A stretch of 64,000 nucleotides of DNA from Ancylobacter polymorphus (GCF_022836935.1 NZ_CP083240.1:124001-188000); one strand, 5' to 3'; positions 1 through 8,831 are shown, counted from the stretch's first letter. The notes: a model not told the origin generated them from the sequence alone. Translations and numbers: made by a program.

Positions 1-281
1 TCAGCGCCCGCACGATCGTATCGCGCGACCGGCCTAGCCGATCCATGATCGTGGTGATTGACGGCTCTAACCGGCCGGTGCGGAAGTCTATGAGATTGAC
101 GAACAGCCGCAGCACGTCGAGCGCCACCGATCCTAGCGGGCCGCTTCGCTCGCCCTTCTCGTGCAAGCCGGCCTCATTGTAGATTTCGGCCGCCTTCAAG
201 ATTGCCTGAACGTCCTTGCGCGTCGTCGGCCGCCATATCCGGCCCTCCGATCGGCCCCGGATATGACTATGCCGGCGAACT
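1..281 (-). pseudogene. Fragment of a helix-turn-helix protein, cut by the Tn3-family element
   Basis: An open frame on the minus strand runs from the Tn3 left end off the left edge of the window. It reads about 90 residues (…RSEGRIWRPTTRKDV…, then VALDVLRLFVNLIDF, then IMDRLGRSRDTIVRAL). The last stretch looks like a recognition helix of a helix-turn-helix of the kind found in plasmid replication or regulatory proteins. The 5' part is missing because the transposon end lies at 282, and I could not find the rest beyond the right end at 3508. Function is inferred from the HTH-like pattern only. Confidence 0.45.
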
Positions 282-319
282 GGGATCAGAACAAGAGCTG
301 TGCAGAATCGTACGCTAAG
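282..319 (+). repeat. Left terminal inverted repeat of the Tn3-family element
   Basis: A 38-bp end ending in ACGCTAAG at 312-319. It differs from the right end at four positions. Confidence 0.9.
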
Positions 320-474
320 GTCGAACGAAGCGTGAACCGAGATTCTTGTGTCTCGCGATTTCCAGGCGCGCCGTCTGATCCCAGTGGAAAACCGTGGCAG
401 TAGGATAGCTGCTGTTTCCACATCCAGTCAGCTCGGCAACATTGAGCGGGAGTTGGTGTGTGCGGAGTTGAGCA

Positions 475-3450
475 GTGGCCAGGCGCAAGATTCTCAAAGC
501 TCAGGATCGTCGGGAGCTTTTCGATATTCCGGCTGATGAGGACAGTCTAATCCGACACTATTCATTGTCCGCGTCGGATCGCCTCGAAATTGACCTTCGC
601 AGGCGCGAGCACAATAAGCTCGGCTTCGCTGTTCAGCTTTGCGTGATGCGACATCCGGGCCGGGTGCTGGCCGCAGGCGAAATTCCGCCGCGTGCGATGC
701 TGAAATATGTGGCCGACCAGATCGGCGCCGATCCCACTGCGTTTACAATCTATGCCCGCCGGGAAGAGACGCGCCGCGATCACATTGCGCGCCTGATGAT
801 CTATCTCGGCGTCAGAAGCGCGACAGCTCAGGATCGTCGCGCGGGGCTGTTGTCGGCAATTGAGGCGGCCACGATGTCCGACAGCGGCGCTTCGATTGTG
901 AATGCCATTGTCGCCACGATGCGAGAACGCGGAGCCCTGTTGCCCGCGGTGGAGATCATCGAGCGAATGGCGCTTGCGGCCCGCGCCATAGCTCGCCGTC
1001 GCGCGGAGACAGCGCTTATCGACGGTCTCACACCTGAGAAGCTGCTGGCTCTCGACAAGCTGCTCGAGGTTGATGCGGCGGTCGGCCAGACTCGCTTCCA
1101 TTGGTTGCGGTCCGCGCCGGAAGCGCCCGCAGCTTCAAATCTGGTAGGACTGACTGAACGAATTGCCTTCCTGCGCACGCTCGGGATCGATCCCGGTTTG
1201 CGGGCGCGCGTGGCATCCGGGCGGTGGGACCAAATGGTCCGTGAGGGCAATGCCACACCGGCGTGGCTGGCCAACGACTTCAATGCCAGCCGTCGCCACG
1301 CCCTGATTGTCGCGCAGGTGATCAAGCTCGGCGAGAAGCTAACCGATGATGCCGTTACGATGTTCATCAAGCTGATCGGGCGGCTGTTCTCCCAGGCGCA
1401 CAGTCGCAAGAAACGGCGGCACATGGACCAACGGACAGACACCTCCAAGGCCCTGCGTATGTTCCTCGATACGATAACAGCGCTGCAATCGGCCAACGAT
1501 CGGGGTCAGGACGCGCTTGAGGTTCTTGACCAAAAGGTCGGTTGGCACCGGCTGCTTCGAATGAAGCCTGAGCTTGCAGCAATGGTCGAGGACAACGAGG
1601 CATCCCCGCTGGTCCTGGCGGCCGAGCAGTATGGTGGCGTCCTCAAATACGCGACGGCGTTCCTGGCAACCTTTACGTTCCGTTCAGCGCGCCGCCACGA
1701 TTCTCTGCTCACAGCTATTGCGATGCTCCGAAGGCTTCATTCGGAGGGACGGCGCACACTGCCCGAGCGTGTTCCGACCAGCCATCTCAGTCCAACCGAT
1801 CGGAAACTGATCTTTGGGCAGCAGAAGCCCGATCGTCGGCTCTATGAGATAGCCACGCTCGCCGCATTGCGCGAGCGCCTTCGCTCGGCGGATATCTGGG
1901 TGGAGGGCAGCCGCTCGTTCCGCCCGATCGACGACCACCTCATGCCGCGATCTACGTTCACCGCGATGAAGGAAGAGGATCGGCTTGGCCTTGGTGTGGG
2001 CAGTGACGGCGCCGCTTGGCTGAACGAAGTAATGCAGGTGCTGGACTTCAATCTGAAGCGCCTGGCCTATCGCGCTCGCGCTGGTAAGCTCAAGGGTGTT
2101 CGTCTCGAAGCGGGAACGCTGATCGTGACGCCGACCGTCGGCGACGTTCCTGCGGCAGCCGAAGAACTGAACGCAGAGATCAGCGAGATGTATCCGCTTG
2201 TCGAAGTTCCTGATCTCCTTAGGGAAGTGCATGATTGGACGGGCTTTGCCGATCACTTCACACATGTCCGCACGGGTGACGCCCCACGGAATGTCTCCGC
2301 CATGCTGGCCGGCATCTTGGCCGATGCAACCAATCTTGGTCCGAAGCGGATGGCCGGCGCCTCCAAGGGCATCAGCGCCCATCAGATTGGCTGGATGCGC
2401 ACCTTCCATGCCCGATCAGAAACCTATCGCGCCGCTCAGGCCTGCATCACCGACGCCCATACCGGTCACCCGCATTCCCGTCTGTGGGGCAACGGAACGA
2501 CCGCGTCGTCCGACGGACAGTTCTTCCGTGTGAGCGACCGAGCGGCAAAACGCGGCGACGTCAACCTGCACTATGGCAGCGAGCCGGGATCGAAATTCTA
2601 CAGCCACCTGTCGGACCAGTACGGCTATTTCAGCATTTTGCCGATCAGCCCCACGGAAAGCGAAGCGGCCTATGTGCTCGATGGCCTGTTTGACCAAGAT
2701 ACGATCCTGGATATCCAGGAGCATTTTACTGACACTGGTGGCGCGAGCGATCACGTCTTCGGGCTGTTCGCCCTGATCGGCAAACGCTTCGCGCCTCGAT
2801 TGCGCAATCTCAAAGATCGAAAGTTCCACACATTCGAGAAGGGCGATGCCTACCCGGCGCTGACGAACCACATCGGGGCTCCGATTAACACCGCGTTGAT
2901 TCTCGATCGTTGGGACGATCTGCTCCATCTGGCAGCCTCGATCACGACGCGCTCCGTCGTCCCCTCGACCATCCTCAAAAAGCTCTCGGCGTCTCCGATG
3001 GAAAGCCAGCTGGCAAAGGCGCTGCGGGAACTCGGCCGGATTGAGCGCTCGCTGTTCATGATCGAATGGTATTCGAGCCCAGCCTTGCGCCGACGGTGCC
3101 AAGCCGGCCTCAACAAGGGTGAGGCAGCGCATAAGCTCAAACGCGCGGTGTTCTTCCACGAGCGCGGCGAAATCCGTGACCGTTCATTCGAGAGCCAAGC
3201 ATTCCGCGCGTCTGGCCTCAATCTTGTCGTCAGCGCCATCGTGCACTGGAACACCGTCTATCTCGACCGCGCTGTCACTCATCTGAAGCGAGACGGCAGA
3301 AACATTCCCGACACGCTGCTCAAGCACGTCTCGCCGCTCAGTTGGGAACACATCAACCTGACCGGCATCTACACCTGGGATACTGAGCACCAGATGCCCG
3401 AAGGCTTCCGATCGCTTCGCTTGCAAGCCCCAGTCCGGCGAGTAGCATGA
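475..3450 (+). CDS. tnpA: Tn3-family transposase TnpA
   Basis: The 991-residue protein has the usual length for Tn3 transposases (about 990-1010). The N-terminal part (roughly residues 5-150, beginning RRKILKAQDRRELFDIP) is the DUF4158-type DNA-binding region. The C-terminal half is the DDE catalytic region and includes LWGNGTTASSDGQFF near residue 675 and HLSDQYGYF near 710, both typical of the family. The start is a GTG with GGAG about 11 nt upstream; no in-frame ATG fits better. The gene lies entirely between the two 38-bp ends. It would carry out replicative transposition, but with no resolvase in the element cointegrates would have to be resolved by host recombination or in trans. It appears intact. 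Confidence 0.95.
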   Translation: MARRKILKAQDRRELFDIPADEDSLIRHYSLSASDRLEIDLRRREHNKLGFAVQLCVMRHPGRVLAAGEIPPRAMLKYVADQIGADPTAFTIYARREETRRDHIARLMIYLGVRSATAQDRRAGLLSAIEAATMSDSGASIVNAIVATMRERGALLPAVEIIERMALAARAIARRRAETALIDGLTPEKLLALDKLLEVDAAVGQTRFHWLRSAPEAPAASNLVGLTERIAFLRTLGIDPGLRARVASGRWDQMVREGNATPAWLANDFNASRRHALIVAQVIKLGEKLTDDAVTMFIKLIGRLFSQAHSRKKRRHMDQRTDTSKALRMFLDTITALQSANDRGQDALEVLDQKVGWHRLLRMKPELAAMVEDNEASPLVLAAEQYGGVLKYATAFLATFTFRSARRHDSLLTAIAMLRRLHSEGRRTLPERVPTSHLSPTDRKLIFGQQKPDRRLYEIATLAALRERLRSADIWVEGSRSFRPIDDHLMPRSTFTAMKEEDRLGLGVGSDGAAWLNEVMQVLDFNLKRLAYRARAGKLKGVRLEAGTLIVTPTVGDVPAAAEELNAEISEMYPLVEVPDLLREVHDWTGFADHFTHVRTGDAPRNVSAMLAGILADATNLGPKRMAGASKGISAHQIGWMRTFHARSETYRAAQACITDAHTGHPHSRLWGNGTTASSDGQFFRVSDRAAKRGDVNLHYGSEPGSKFYSHLSDQYGYFSILPISPTESEAAYVLDGLFDQDTILDIQEHFTDTGGASDHVFGLFALIGKRFAPRLRNLKDRKFHTFEKGDAYPALTNHIGAPINTALILDRWDDLLHLAASITTRSVVPSTILKKLSASPMESQLAKALRELGRIERSLFMIEWYSSPALRRRCQAGLNKGEAAHKLKRAVFFHERGEIRDRSFESQAFRASGLNLVVSAIVHWNTVYLDRAVTHLKRDGRNIPDTLLKHVSPLSWEHINLTGIYTWDTEHQMPEGFRSLRLQAPVRRVA

Positions 3451-3469
3451 TGTTCATGATTCGTTCGGC

Positions 3470-3507
3470 CTTAGCGTACGATTTTGAGCAGCTCTTGTTC
3501 TGACCCC
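3470..3507 (-). repeat. Right terminal inverted repeat of the Tn3-family element
   Basis: This is the reverse complement of the left end with four mismatches, lying 19 bp after the transposase stop codon. Confidence 0.9.
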
Positions 3508-3592
3508 CACATGCGCATCGGCCAATCGCTCCAGGCGCCAGCCAGCAGCAGGTGGCGGAGCCCAGGTCGCACCCCGCCCTTCTTCGCTGCAG

Positions 3593-3664
3593 TGACCAAT
3601 TTTTGGATATAATTTTTGGTCGCGCCGTCATTGCCACTGACCAATTTCTGGATATAATTTTCGG
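3593..3664 (+). promoter_or_regulatory. Two 27-bp direct repeats with TATAAT boxes upstream of the AbiE-like operon
   Basis: Copies lie at 3593-3619 and 3638-3664, 45 bp apart start to start, identical at 25 of 27 positions. Each begins TGACCAATTT, carries GGATATAAT and contains the small inverted repeat CCAA/TTGG. The TATAAT of the second copy (3653-3658) is 24 bp before the first start codon and could be the -10 box, with TTGCCA near 3631 as a poor -35. AbiEi-type antitoxins are known to bind repeats in their own promoter, so these are likely autoregulatory operators (inference). The stretch is strikingly AT-rich for this window. Confidence 0.65.
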
Positions 3665-3681
3665 ACACAAACGGATGCCTG

Positions 3682-4425
3682 ATGCCGGATCCTACGTCCG
3701 ATACCCTCGACCGCATCCATGACCGGATCGCCAAGGCGGCACCGGCCGGGGTGTGGTCCCGCGCCGACTTCCTCGATATCGGGACGCCCAATGCCGTGGA
3801 GAAAGCGCTGCAGAGGCTGACCCGGCGGGGCGACATCCGCCGCCCTCACCGTGGCCTCTACGACAAGCCCACAACCAGCAAGCTGACCGGCAAGATGGTG
3901 TTTCCGCCGCGCGCCGCGTTCATCGACGCCATCGCCCGGCGCGACAAGCTGCGTGTGCTGGTCGACGGCATGACGGCGGCGAACGATCTCGGCCTGACCA
4001 CCGCCGTTCCGGCCCGGTCGACGATCCATGCGGACACCTATCCGCGGACGATCGAGATCGAGGCCAACGCCGGCGATCCCAAGGCCGCGCAGCCGGTCAT
4101 TTACAGGCTGGACTTCAAGCGCATTTCGGCCAAGACCGCATTCTGGGCCGGCCGGCCGGCCATGCGCGTGGTCCAGGCCCTGACGTGGTATCGGGACGAA
4201 AAATCGAGCCTCGATGCGGCCGTCAACGGCATCGTGCGGCATCTGTCGCAGGCCCCCAACCGAGGGCAGGTCGCGCAGGACCTGCGCGACAACATCCAGG
4301 CGGTGCCAGCATGGATGTACCCCCTGGCGGAGACGATCGCGCGCAAGCTACTTGGCCAGGAAGGCGGGGCTGATGAACCCGATCCCGAGCGGCCGAAGGG
4401 GGAGCATGCAAGAGACGTTCATTGA
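3682..4425 (+). CDS. DUF6088 / AbiEi-like antitoxin
   Basis: A 247-residue protein. The N-terminal ~75 residues (RADFLDIGTPNAVEKALQRL, RRGDIRRPHRGLYDKP) form a winged helix-turn-helix of the AbiEi/DUF6088 type, and the remainder is the alpha/beta part typical of that family. Families of this kind act as antitoxin and repressor for an AbiEii nucleotidyltransferase toxin. The next gene is exactly that toxin and starts 20 nt before this gene ends, so the two are translationally coupled. Two operator-like repeats lie directly upstream. The ATG at 3682 is preferred over the in-frame ATG six bases upstream only by weak spacing. Confidence 0.8.
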   Translation: MPDPTSDTLDRIHDRIAKAAPAGVWSRADFLDIGTPNAVEKALQRLTRRGDIRRPHRGLYDKPTTSKLTGKMVFPPRAAFIDAIARRDKLRVLVDGMTAANDLGLTTAVPARSTIHADTYPRTIEIEANAGDPKAAQPVIYRLDFKRISAKTAFWAGRPAMRVVQALTWYRDEKSSLDAAVNGIVRHLSQAPNRGQVAQDLRDNIQAVPAWMYPLAETIARKLLGQEGGADEPDPERPKGEHARDVH

Positions 4426-5536
4426 AATCCTCCGCGCGAGCGTCGACGATCGCCGCGCCCTCTTTTCGACCGTCGCCGCCGGGCTCGAGACCCGCGCGGA
4501 GAACGTCGAGAAGGACCTCTATGTCTGCTGGGTGCTCGACTTCCTGTTCAACCGCCGGCCACACGATCCCATCGGACTCTATTTCAAGGGTGGCACCAGC
4601 CTCAGCAAGGCCTATGGACTGATCCGCCGCTTCTCCGAAGACATCGACATCGGCATCTACAAGGCCGACCTGAAGGTGCCGCTGGAAGCCGACATCGCCG
4701 CCCTGCCCTCGCCGACCCAGCAGCAGAAGGCACTGACCGACCGGGTCGACGAAGCGGCGCGGCAGTATATTTCCGGCCCGCTCAGAACCCTGCTGAGCGA
4801 GGAGATCACCGTCGTCGAAAGGGAGGCCGGGCAGAAGGGACATTTTTCCCTCAGCTTCGGCTTCGATCCCTACCGGAACAGGGAGGCCCTCGACATCCTG
4901 GTGGTCGGCTACAGGAGCGCCTTCGACGCCGGCGACGACTACGTCCAGGCGGCGGTCCGCATCGAGGGCGGCGCGCGGCCCGATCCCGTGCCCGCGGAGC
5001 CGCGAACGATCGTTCCCTATGTCGCCTCGGAAATGCCCGAGGACCGCGATCTCACCGTCGGAAGCATCATGACGGTCAAACCCGAGCGGACCTTTTGGGA
5101 AAAGGTGCTGATCCTGCACGCCATGACCGAGATGACCGTGAAGCGCCGTCTCGACGCCAGGCCGGACCGCCCGGAACCCAATCTCGATCGCTACTCGCGC
5201 CACTATTACGACGTCCATCAGATCTGGACCCATCCAGACTATGGCGTCGCGACCGCCTCGATGCTCGACCTCGCCGAAGCCTCCCGCCAACACAAGATGC
5301 TGATGTTTCGCGCGCCGGATCATCGGTACGACCGGGCGGTGCCGGGGACCTATCGTCTTGTCCCCACCCCGGAAATGCGCGCAAAGCTGGCAGCCGACTA
5401 TGCGCGCATGTCCGCAATGATCTTCGGGACACCGCCCTCCTTCGAGGAGGTGATGGCGAGCATCGAAACGCTCGAACGACACCTCAACTCGCCCTCGGTG
5501 TCGCATCCCGATCAGCTGGGCTCGACAGCGCCATGA
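4406..5536 (+). CDS. AbiEii-family nucleotidyltransferase toxin
   Basis: A 376-residue protein of the AbiEii/AbiGii family. The nucleotidyltransferase signature is clear: YFKGGTSLSKAYGLI at about residues 65-80, followed by RRFSEDIDIGIY with the metal-binding D-x-D pair. The C-terminal half has the helical features of the family (MTVKPERTFWEKVLILHAM; YSRHYYDVHQIW). The ATG at 4406 follows a GGGGGAG ribosome-binding site and overlaps the DUF6088 gene; an in-frame ATG at 4373 is possible. Family members modify tRNA or nucleotides and arrest growth, giving phage resistance or plasmid stability. The gene ends in an ATGA overlap with the next gene. Confidence 0.88.
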   Translation: MQETFIEILRASVDDRRALFSTVAAGLETRAENVEKDLYVCWVLDFLFNRRPHDPIGLYFKGGTSLSKAYGLIRRFSEDIDIGIYKADLKVPLEADIAALPSPTQQQKALTDRVDEAARQYISGPLRTLLSEEITVVEREAGQKGHFSLSFGFDPYRNREALDILVVGYRSAFDAGDDYVQAAVRIEGGARPDPVPAEPRTIVPYVASEMPEDRDLTVGSIMTVKPERTFWEKVLILHAMTEMTVKRRLDARPDRPEPNLDRYSRHYYDVHQIWTHPDYGVATASMLDLAEASRQHKMLMFRAPDHRYDRAVPGTYRLVPTPEMRAKLAADYARMSAMIFGTPPSFEEVMASIETLERHLNSPSVSHPDQLGSTAP

Positions 5537-6375
5537 GGATGTTCGCAACCCGCGTCTGGGGCCTGGGATTTGAACGTCTGCCGATCGCGACCTTCGGATC
5601 GGCAGGCCACCTCAACCGTCTCCTCAGGCTTGCCGAACGCGGTGACCGCCTGCTGTTCGTGGGCACGAAGACGGAGCGCACACCAGACTCCCTCCAAGGG
5701 CGATTGCTGGGAATGGCGGAGATTGGTTTCGAACCGCTACGCACGCTCGAGATCGCCACCCACGCCGACCTCGATCCCCGCGACTTCGACGAGCGCGGCA
5801 ACTACAAATTTCCTCATGCGGTCGCACTGACCCGGGCATGGCGCTTTGTGCCGCAGCCGGTGGTGACGGACACGCTGTCCGCCCAGCTGACCATGCTCGC
5901 GACGCCGGGCGTGGAGGAGCTTGAGGAGGATGATGTAAGGCGCGTCCTGGCCCTCGCTGCCGAGCCGCTCGTGCTGCCCGAGCTTGCCTCGCTCCAGCGG
6001 ATGCGACAACTGAACGAGCTTCTTCGGCCGACCACCGGCCCGAGACCCCACGACACAACGTACGGCGTGCAACGCTCCGCTCAGAACGCCGCCGCGACCT
6101 ACGCTTTGCGGTTCGGCAAGAGGAACATCTTCAAGATCGGCCACGCCGAGGATGTGAAGGTACGTCTCGCCGCCGTGAACCAGCACATCCCCGTCGAGGT
6201 GCTCAACGAGCAATGGGCGATTTTCCTGACCCAACCCTGGAAGACCTCCATCGAGGCCTACGAGATGGAGCAGCGCGTCTTGACCCGCATGGAACCGAGC
6301 CGGACCGGCTTCGAACGCCTGCAGTGCTCGGAAGCCGAATTGCAATCCGCATGGGCGGCCAGCCTTCTCCCTTGA
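5533..6375 (+). CDS. T5orf172/GIY-YIG-like protein coupled to the AbiE pair
   Basis: A 280-residue protein starting in an ATGA overlap with the AbiEii stop. The C-terminal part (about residues 190-260) reads FGKRNIFKIGHAEDVKVRLAAV and later IEAYEMEQRVLTRM, resembling the T5orf172/MUG113 branch of the GIY-YIG nuclease fold (the KIG motif, the downstream R and a late E). The N-terminal 75 residues include GDRLLFVGTKTERT and may be a small PUA/EVE-like binding domain, which is a guess. The tight coupling argues that it works with the toxin pair, for example as a nuclease effector. I do not know a named system with this composition. Confidence 0.65.
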   Translation: MRMFATRVWGLGFERLPIATFGSAGHLNRLLRLAERGDRLLFVGTKTERTPDSLQGRLLGMAEIGFEPLRTLEIATHADLDPRDFDERGNYKFPHAVALTRAWRFVPQPVVTDTLSAQLTMLATPGVEELEEDDVRRVLALAAEPLVLPELASLQRMRQLNELLRPTTGPRPHDTTYGVQRSAQNAAATYALRFGKRNIFKIGHAEDVKVRLAAVNQHIPVEVLNEQWAIFLTQPWKTSIEAYEMEQRVLTRMEPSRTGFERLQCSEAELQSAWAASLLP

Positions 6376-6393
6376 GACGAGATTCCCCTCGCA

Positions 6394-7287
6394 ATGAACC
6401 AACCACCCATCTTCCTTGAGATAGAGCGACAAGCAAAGGTCCGGCGGATCTTCCAATCCGTATTGGAGCCCTGCGGTGTTTGGGATCAGGTCAAAGACGT
6501 CGAATTCACCCTCCGACCGGAAGTGATCGTAGAGCCTACGCATAGCAAGGTGCTTTCTGACGCGATCCTCAACCACATGTTTCCGCACGCACCACAGCCA
6601 GCGGAACTTTTTCACTACACCAGCATCGATTCACTGAAGGGTATTGCAAAAACCGGGCTCCTGCGCCTCCATTGGGTCCACAAGCGCATTGATCAGGGTG
6701 AGCTCGAACCCTTCGCCATCAAGCATCGGCTGAAAGGTTACCTCGATTCATCGGAGAGTGAGCCCTATTTCAAGACCTTGTCCAAGGACCTCTTCTACAT
6801 TTCGCTGACATGTCCGGGTTGCGGTGACGAATTCGAACTATGGCGCGCCTTTGCGCTGGGCGGCACCAGAGTGCGGTTGAGGCTCTTGGTGAACCCCTCG
6901 CGCGCCGAACTGCGGAAGATTCAGTATGAACCACCCGCGGGCACGCTTCTGATGGAACTGAACAGCACGCTTGCAGCCGAGGGTGAGCCACCCTTTGTAC
7001 CGTGGACGGTGTCGAAGATCGGCGCCTTCTATCTGCCGTCGACGCTTCATCGGGAAGATGAGGTCCGGCTACTCATAAAGCGATACCCGGGAGGCCGAGA
7101 CGAGACCGAATTTGACGGCCAGAATCGATACTGGCCGCTGCCGATTGGCCAACACAACGATTTCTGCGGCATCCGGCTTCTCGAGATCCAGTGCGGTCCC
7201 GCTGCACAGAGGAGAGACGTGCTGTCCGCCATTGCGGGCACGCCGTTTGAGACGACCGTGCCGGTCACCTGCGCGCCTCAGCCGTAA
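6394..7287 (+). CDS. DUF2971-like protein
   Basis: A 297-residue protein with FHYTSIDSLKGIAKTGLLRLHWV at about residues 70-92 and DLFYISLTCPGCGDEFELWRAF near 130-152. This arrangement (HYTS…L..I...G.L, then an acidic …E.WR.F block) matches the DUF2971 family, often found in phage-defence islands and sometimes related to ADP-ribosyltransferase-like folds. The biochemical role is unknown. It starts 18 nt after the upstream gene and is probably the last gene of the AbiE-like operon. It is convergent with the next gene, with only two bases between the stop codons. Confidence 0.65.
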   Translation: MNQPPIFLEIERQAKVRRIFQSVLEPCGVWDQVKDVEFTLRPEVIVEPTHSKVLSDAILNHMFPHAPQPAELFHYTSIDSLKGIAKTGLLRLHWVHKRIDQGELEPFAIKHRLKGYLDSSESEPYFKTLSKDLFYISLTCPGCGDEFELWRAFALGGTRVRLRLLVNPSRAELRKIQYEPPAGTLLMELNSTLAAEGEPPFVPWTVSKIGAFYLPSTLHREDEVRLLIKRYPGGRDETEFDGQNRYWPLPIGQHNDFCGIRLLEIQCGPAAQRRDVLSAIAGTPFETTVPVTCAPQP

Positions 7288-7289
7288 GC

Positions 7290-8138
7290 TTAGCCAGGCG
7301 GGAGCGAGGACAGCCGCCCCTGCTGTAGGCGTCGAAGGAACGTCCGCGCGGTCACCAGCACGACGTGGAGCCGGAACGTGCAGTGATCCTCGTCGGACAG
7401 GCCGGGGTGCGATCCATCGGTGTGGAGCATCTTGAAGAGGCCTTCGATATAGCTCCTGCCATCGGCGGTCCATTCCTTCCGGTCGATCGCCAGGAACTCG
7501 ATGGAGTTGTCCGCCAGCATCTGCCGCATGTTGATGCCCTCCTGCAGCCGGGCCGCTCTCGACGGGTCGATAGAGCGGGCGATGTCGTTGAACAGCCCTT
7601 CGAGGAACGTCCGCAGTTGCGCGTTCGCCGCCTCCCAGTCGCCCCGCGTGTGCGCCTCGATCGCCTGATCCAGGTGTCGCAGCGGCACCGTGAACCCGAA
7701 TCGCTTCAGCAATTCCCGGACCTCGTCGTCGGCCGCCGGCAGATCAACTTCCTCGGGCAAGGCGGCCCGCAGCTTGGGCGGCGCGCGCCATTCGCCCCAG
7801 ACCACGACGTACCCGTCGCGCGCCAGGCCCCGGAGCAGGTCCCTCTGGCGGATGCTCGACGATGATTGCTCGGCGAGGCTCACCGCCTCGCGGACAAAGG
7901 CTTCGGCCAGCGAAAATCTCCCATCGAGGGTTTCCACCGGCACCAAGGCGCGGTCGAGGATGGTTCGACCAAGCCGATCGCACTTCTTTTCGATGCCGAG
8001 CGAAGTGTCGTCCGGGATCTCCGCTTCCAGGCCCAGGCGAAGCACCATCTTGTTGATCTGAGTGTGCGACCTGATGGCCTCGGCCAGAAGCTCATTGGCG
8101 GCGACAATCGTCGGCCGGGTAAACGGCTGGGCTCTCAT
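7290..8138 (-). CDS. Unknown protein with an abortive-infection-C-like tail
   Basis: A 282-residue protein starting MRAQPFTRPTIVAA. An upstream in-frame extension overlaps ScpB and is not used. The N-terminal half is helical and not recognised. The C-terminal ~100 residues (QLRTFLEGLFNDIARSID…FKMLHTDGSHPGLSDEDHCTFRLHVVLVTARTFLRRL) resemble the Abi C-terminal domain of abortive-infection proteins, which has the same order of helices and a conserved G-x-H-x-G-like turn. It begins 7 nt after the ScpB stop, so it is the last gene of the DUF1403-scpB operon. A defence role is inferred from this similarity and the neighbouring AbiE operon. Confidence 0.55.
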   Translation of the reverse strand: MRAQPFTRPTIVAANELLAEAIRSHTQINKMVLRLGLEAEIPDDTSLGIEKKCDRLGRTILDRALVPVETLDGRFSLAEAFVREAVSLAEQSSSSIRQRDLLRGLARDGYVVVWGEWRAPPKLRAALPEEVDLPAADDEVRELLKRFGFTVPLRHLDQAIEAHTRGDWEAANAQLRTFLEGLFNDIARSIDPSRAARLQEGINMRQMLADNSIEFLAIDRKEWTADGRSYIEGLFKMLHTDGSHPGLSDEDHCTFRLHVVLVTARTFLRRLQQGRLSSLPPG

Positions 8139-8145
8139 AGCGGCT

Positions 8146-8829
8146 TCAACCCCCCTCCTCGTCTTCCCCATCCTCGGGCCCGAGATCATCGTCGTCGGCC
8201 GCTGGCGACGGAAACCCGCCGGCATGCAATTGCGCGGCCTCGAGCAGCCCGGCGTCCTCGAGCGCCTCGATGTCGGGCAGGTCGCGCAGCGTGTCGAGGC
8301 CAAAATGGACGAGGAATGCCCGGGTGGTCACATAAGTGTAGGGCGCGCCCGCCTGCGGGCTCCTGGGCCCGGCAACGATGAAGTCGCGCGCACGCAGCTC
8401 GGCGATGGTGTCGCGGCTGACCGCCTTGCCGATCATCTCGCTCAGGGCGCCCCGGGTCACCGGCTGATGGTAGGCGATGCAGGCGAGCACGAGCATGCCG
8501 GCCTCGGAGAGCGGAACCGGCGCTGGCGCCGAGCCGAACGCCGCGTGGATCGCCTCGGCGTGGCGCGCACGGGTGCGCAGCTGCCAGCCGCCGGCGACAG
8601 ACACCAGCTCGTAGGGACGCTCACGCAACGCGTCCCGGATGTCCTCGATGACGAGCTCGATGCTGCAGCCCCATCCGACGACGCGGCCGAGCAGCTCCCG
8701 ATCGACAGGACCTGGCGCGGCGAAGATCACCGCCTCGACCCGCGCGACCCATTCCCGCCAGCGCAGCTCCGGCGGCAGCTCGGCGAGCTCGGTGTCGAGG
8801 GTTGCGTCCGCGCGGCGCCGGCGGGCCAT
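8146..8829 (-). CDS. scpB: ScpB-like SMC accessory protein
   Basis: A 227-residue ScpB-family protein. Two winged-helix domains are visible: residues ~20-85 (WVARVEAVIFAAPGPVDRELLGRVVG) and ~105-180 (PLSEAGMLVLACIAYHQPVTRGALSEMIG … ELRARDFIVAGPR … YVTTRAFLVHFGL), matching the ScpB pattern, then an acidic tail (DDDDLGPEDGEDEEGG). Chromosomal ScpB binds the kleisin ScpA in the SMC condensin, usually from an scpA-scpB operon. Here no ScpA or SMC gene is near; the partner position is occupied by a DUF1403 gene 2 nt upstream. It is therefore a mobile-element-associated paralogue, probably not the housekeeping copy. Confidence 0.85.
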   Translation of the reverse strand: MARRRRADATLDTELAELPPELRWREWVARVEAVIFAAPGPVDRELLGRVVGWGCSIELVIEDIRDALRERPYELVSVAGGWQLRTRARHAEAIHAAFGSAPAPVPLSEAGMLVLACIAYHQPVTRGALSEMIGKAVSRDTIAELRARDFIVAGPRSPQAGAPYTYVTTRAFLVHFGLDTLRDLPDIEALEDAGLLEAAQLHAGGFPSPAADDDDLGPEDGEDEEGG

Positions 8830-8831
8830 GG

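Larger units (their letters stand above)
282..3507. mobile_element. Tn3-family transposon, transposase only
   Basis: The element is bounded by 38-bp inverted repeats at 282-319 and 3470-3507 that match at 34 of 38 positions. Each begins GGG(G/A)TCAGAACAAGAGC and ends ACGCTAAG, the Tn3-family pattern. A single 991-residue transposase fills the inside; no resolvase or passenger gene is present. The flanking pentamers (gaact on the left, cacat on the right) do not match, so there is no target duplication, suggesting a later rearrangement or one-ended event. The left end interrupts a helix-turn-helix gene. Confidence 0.9.
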
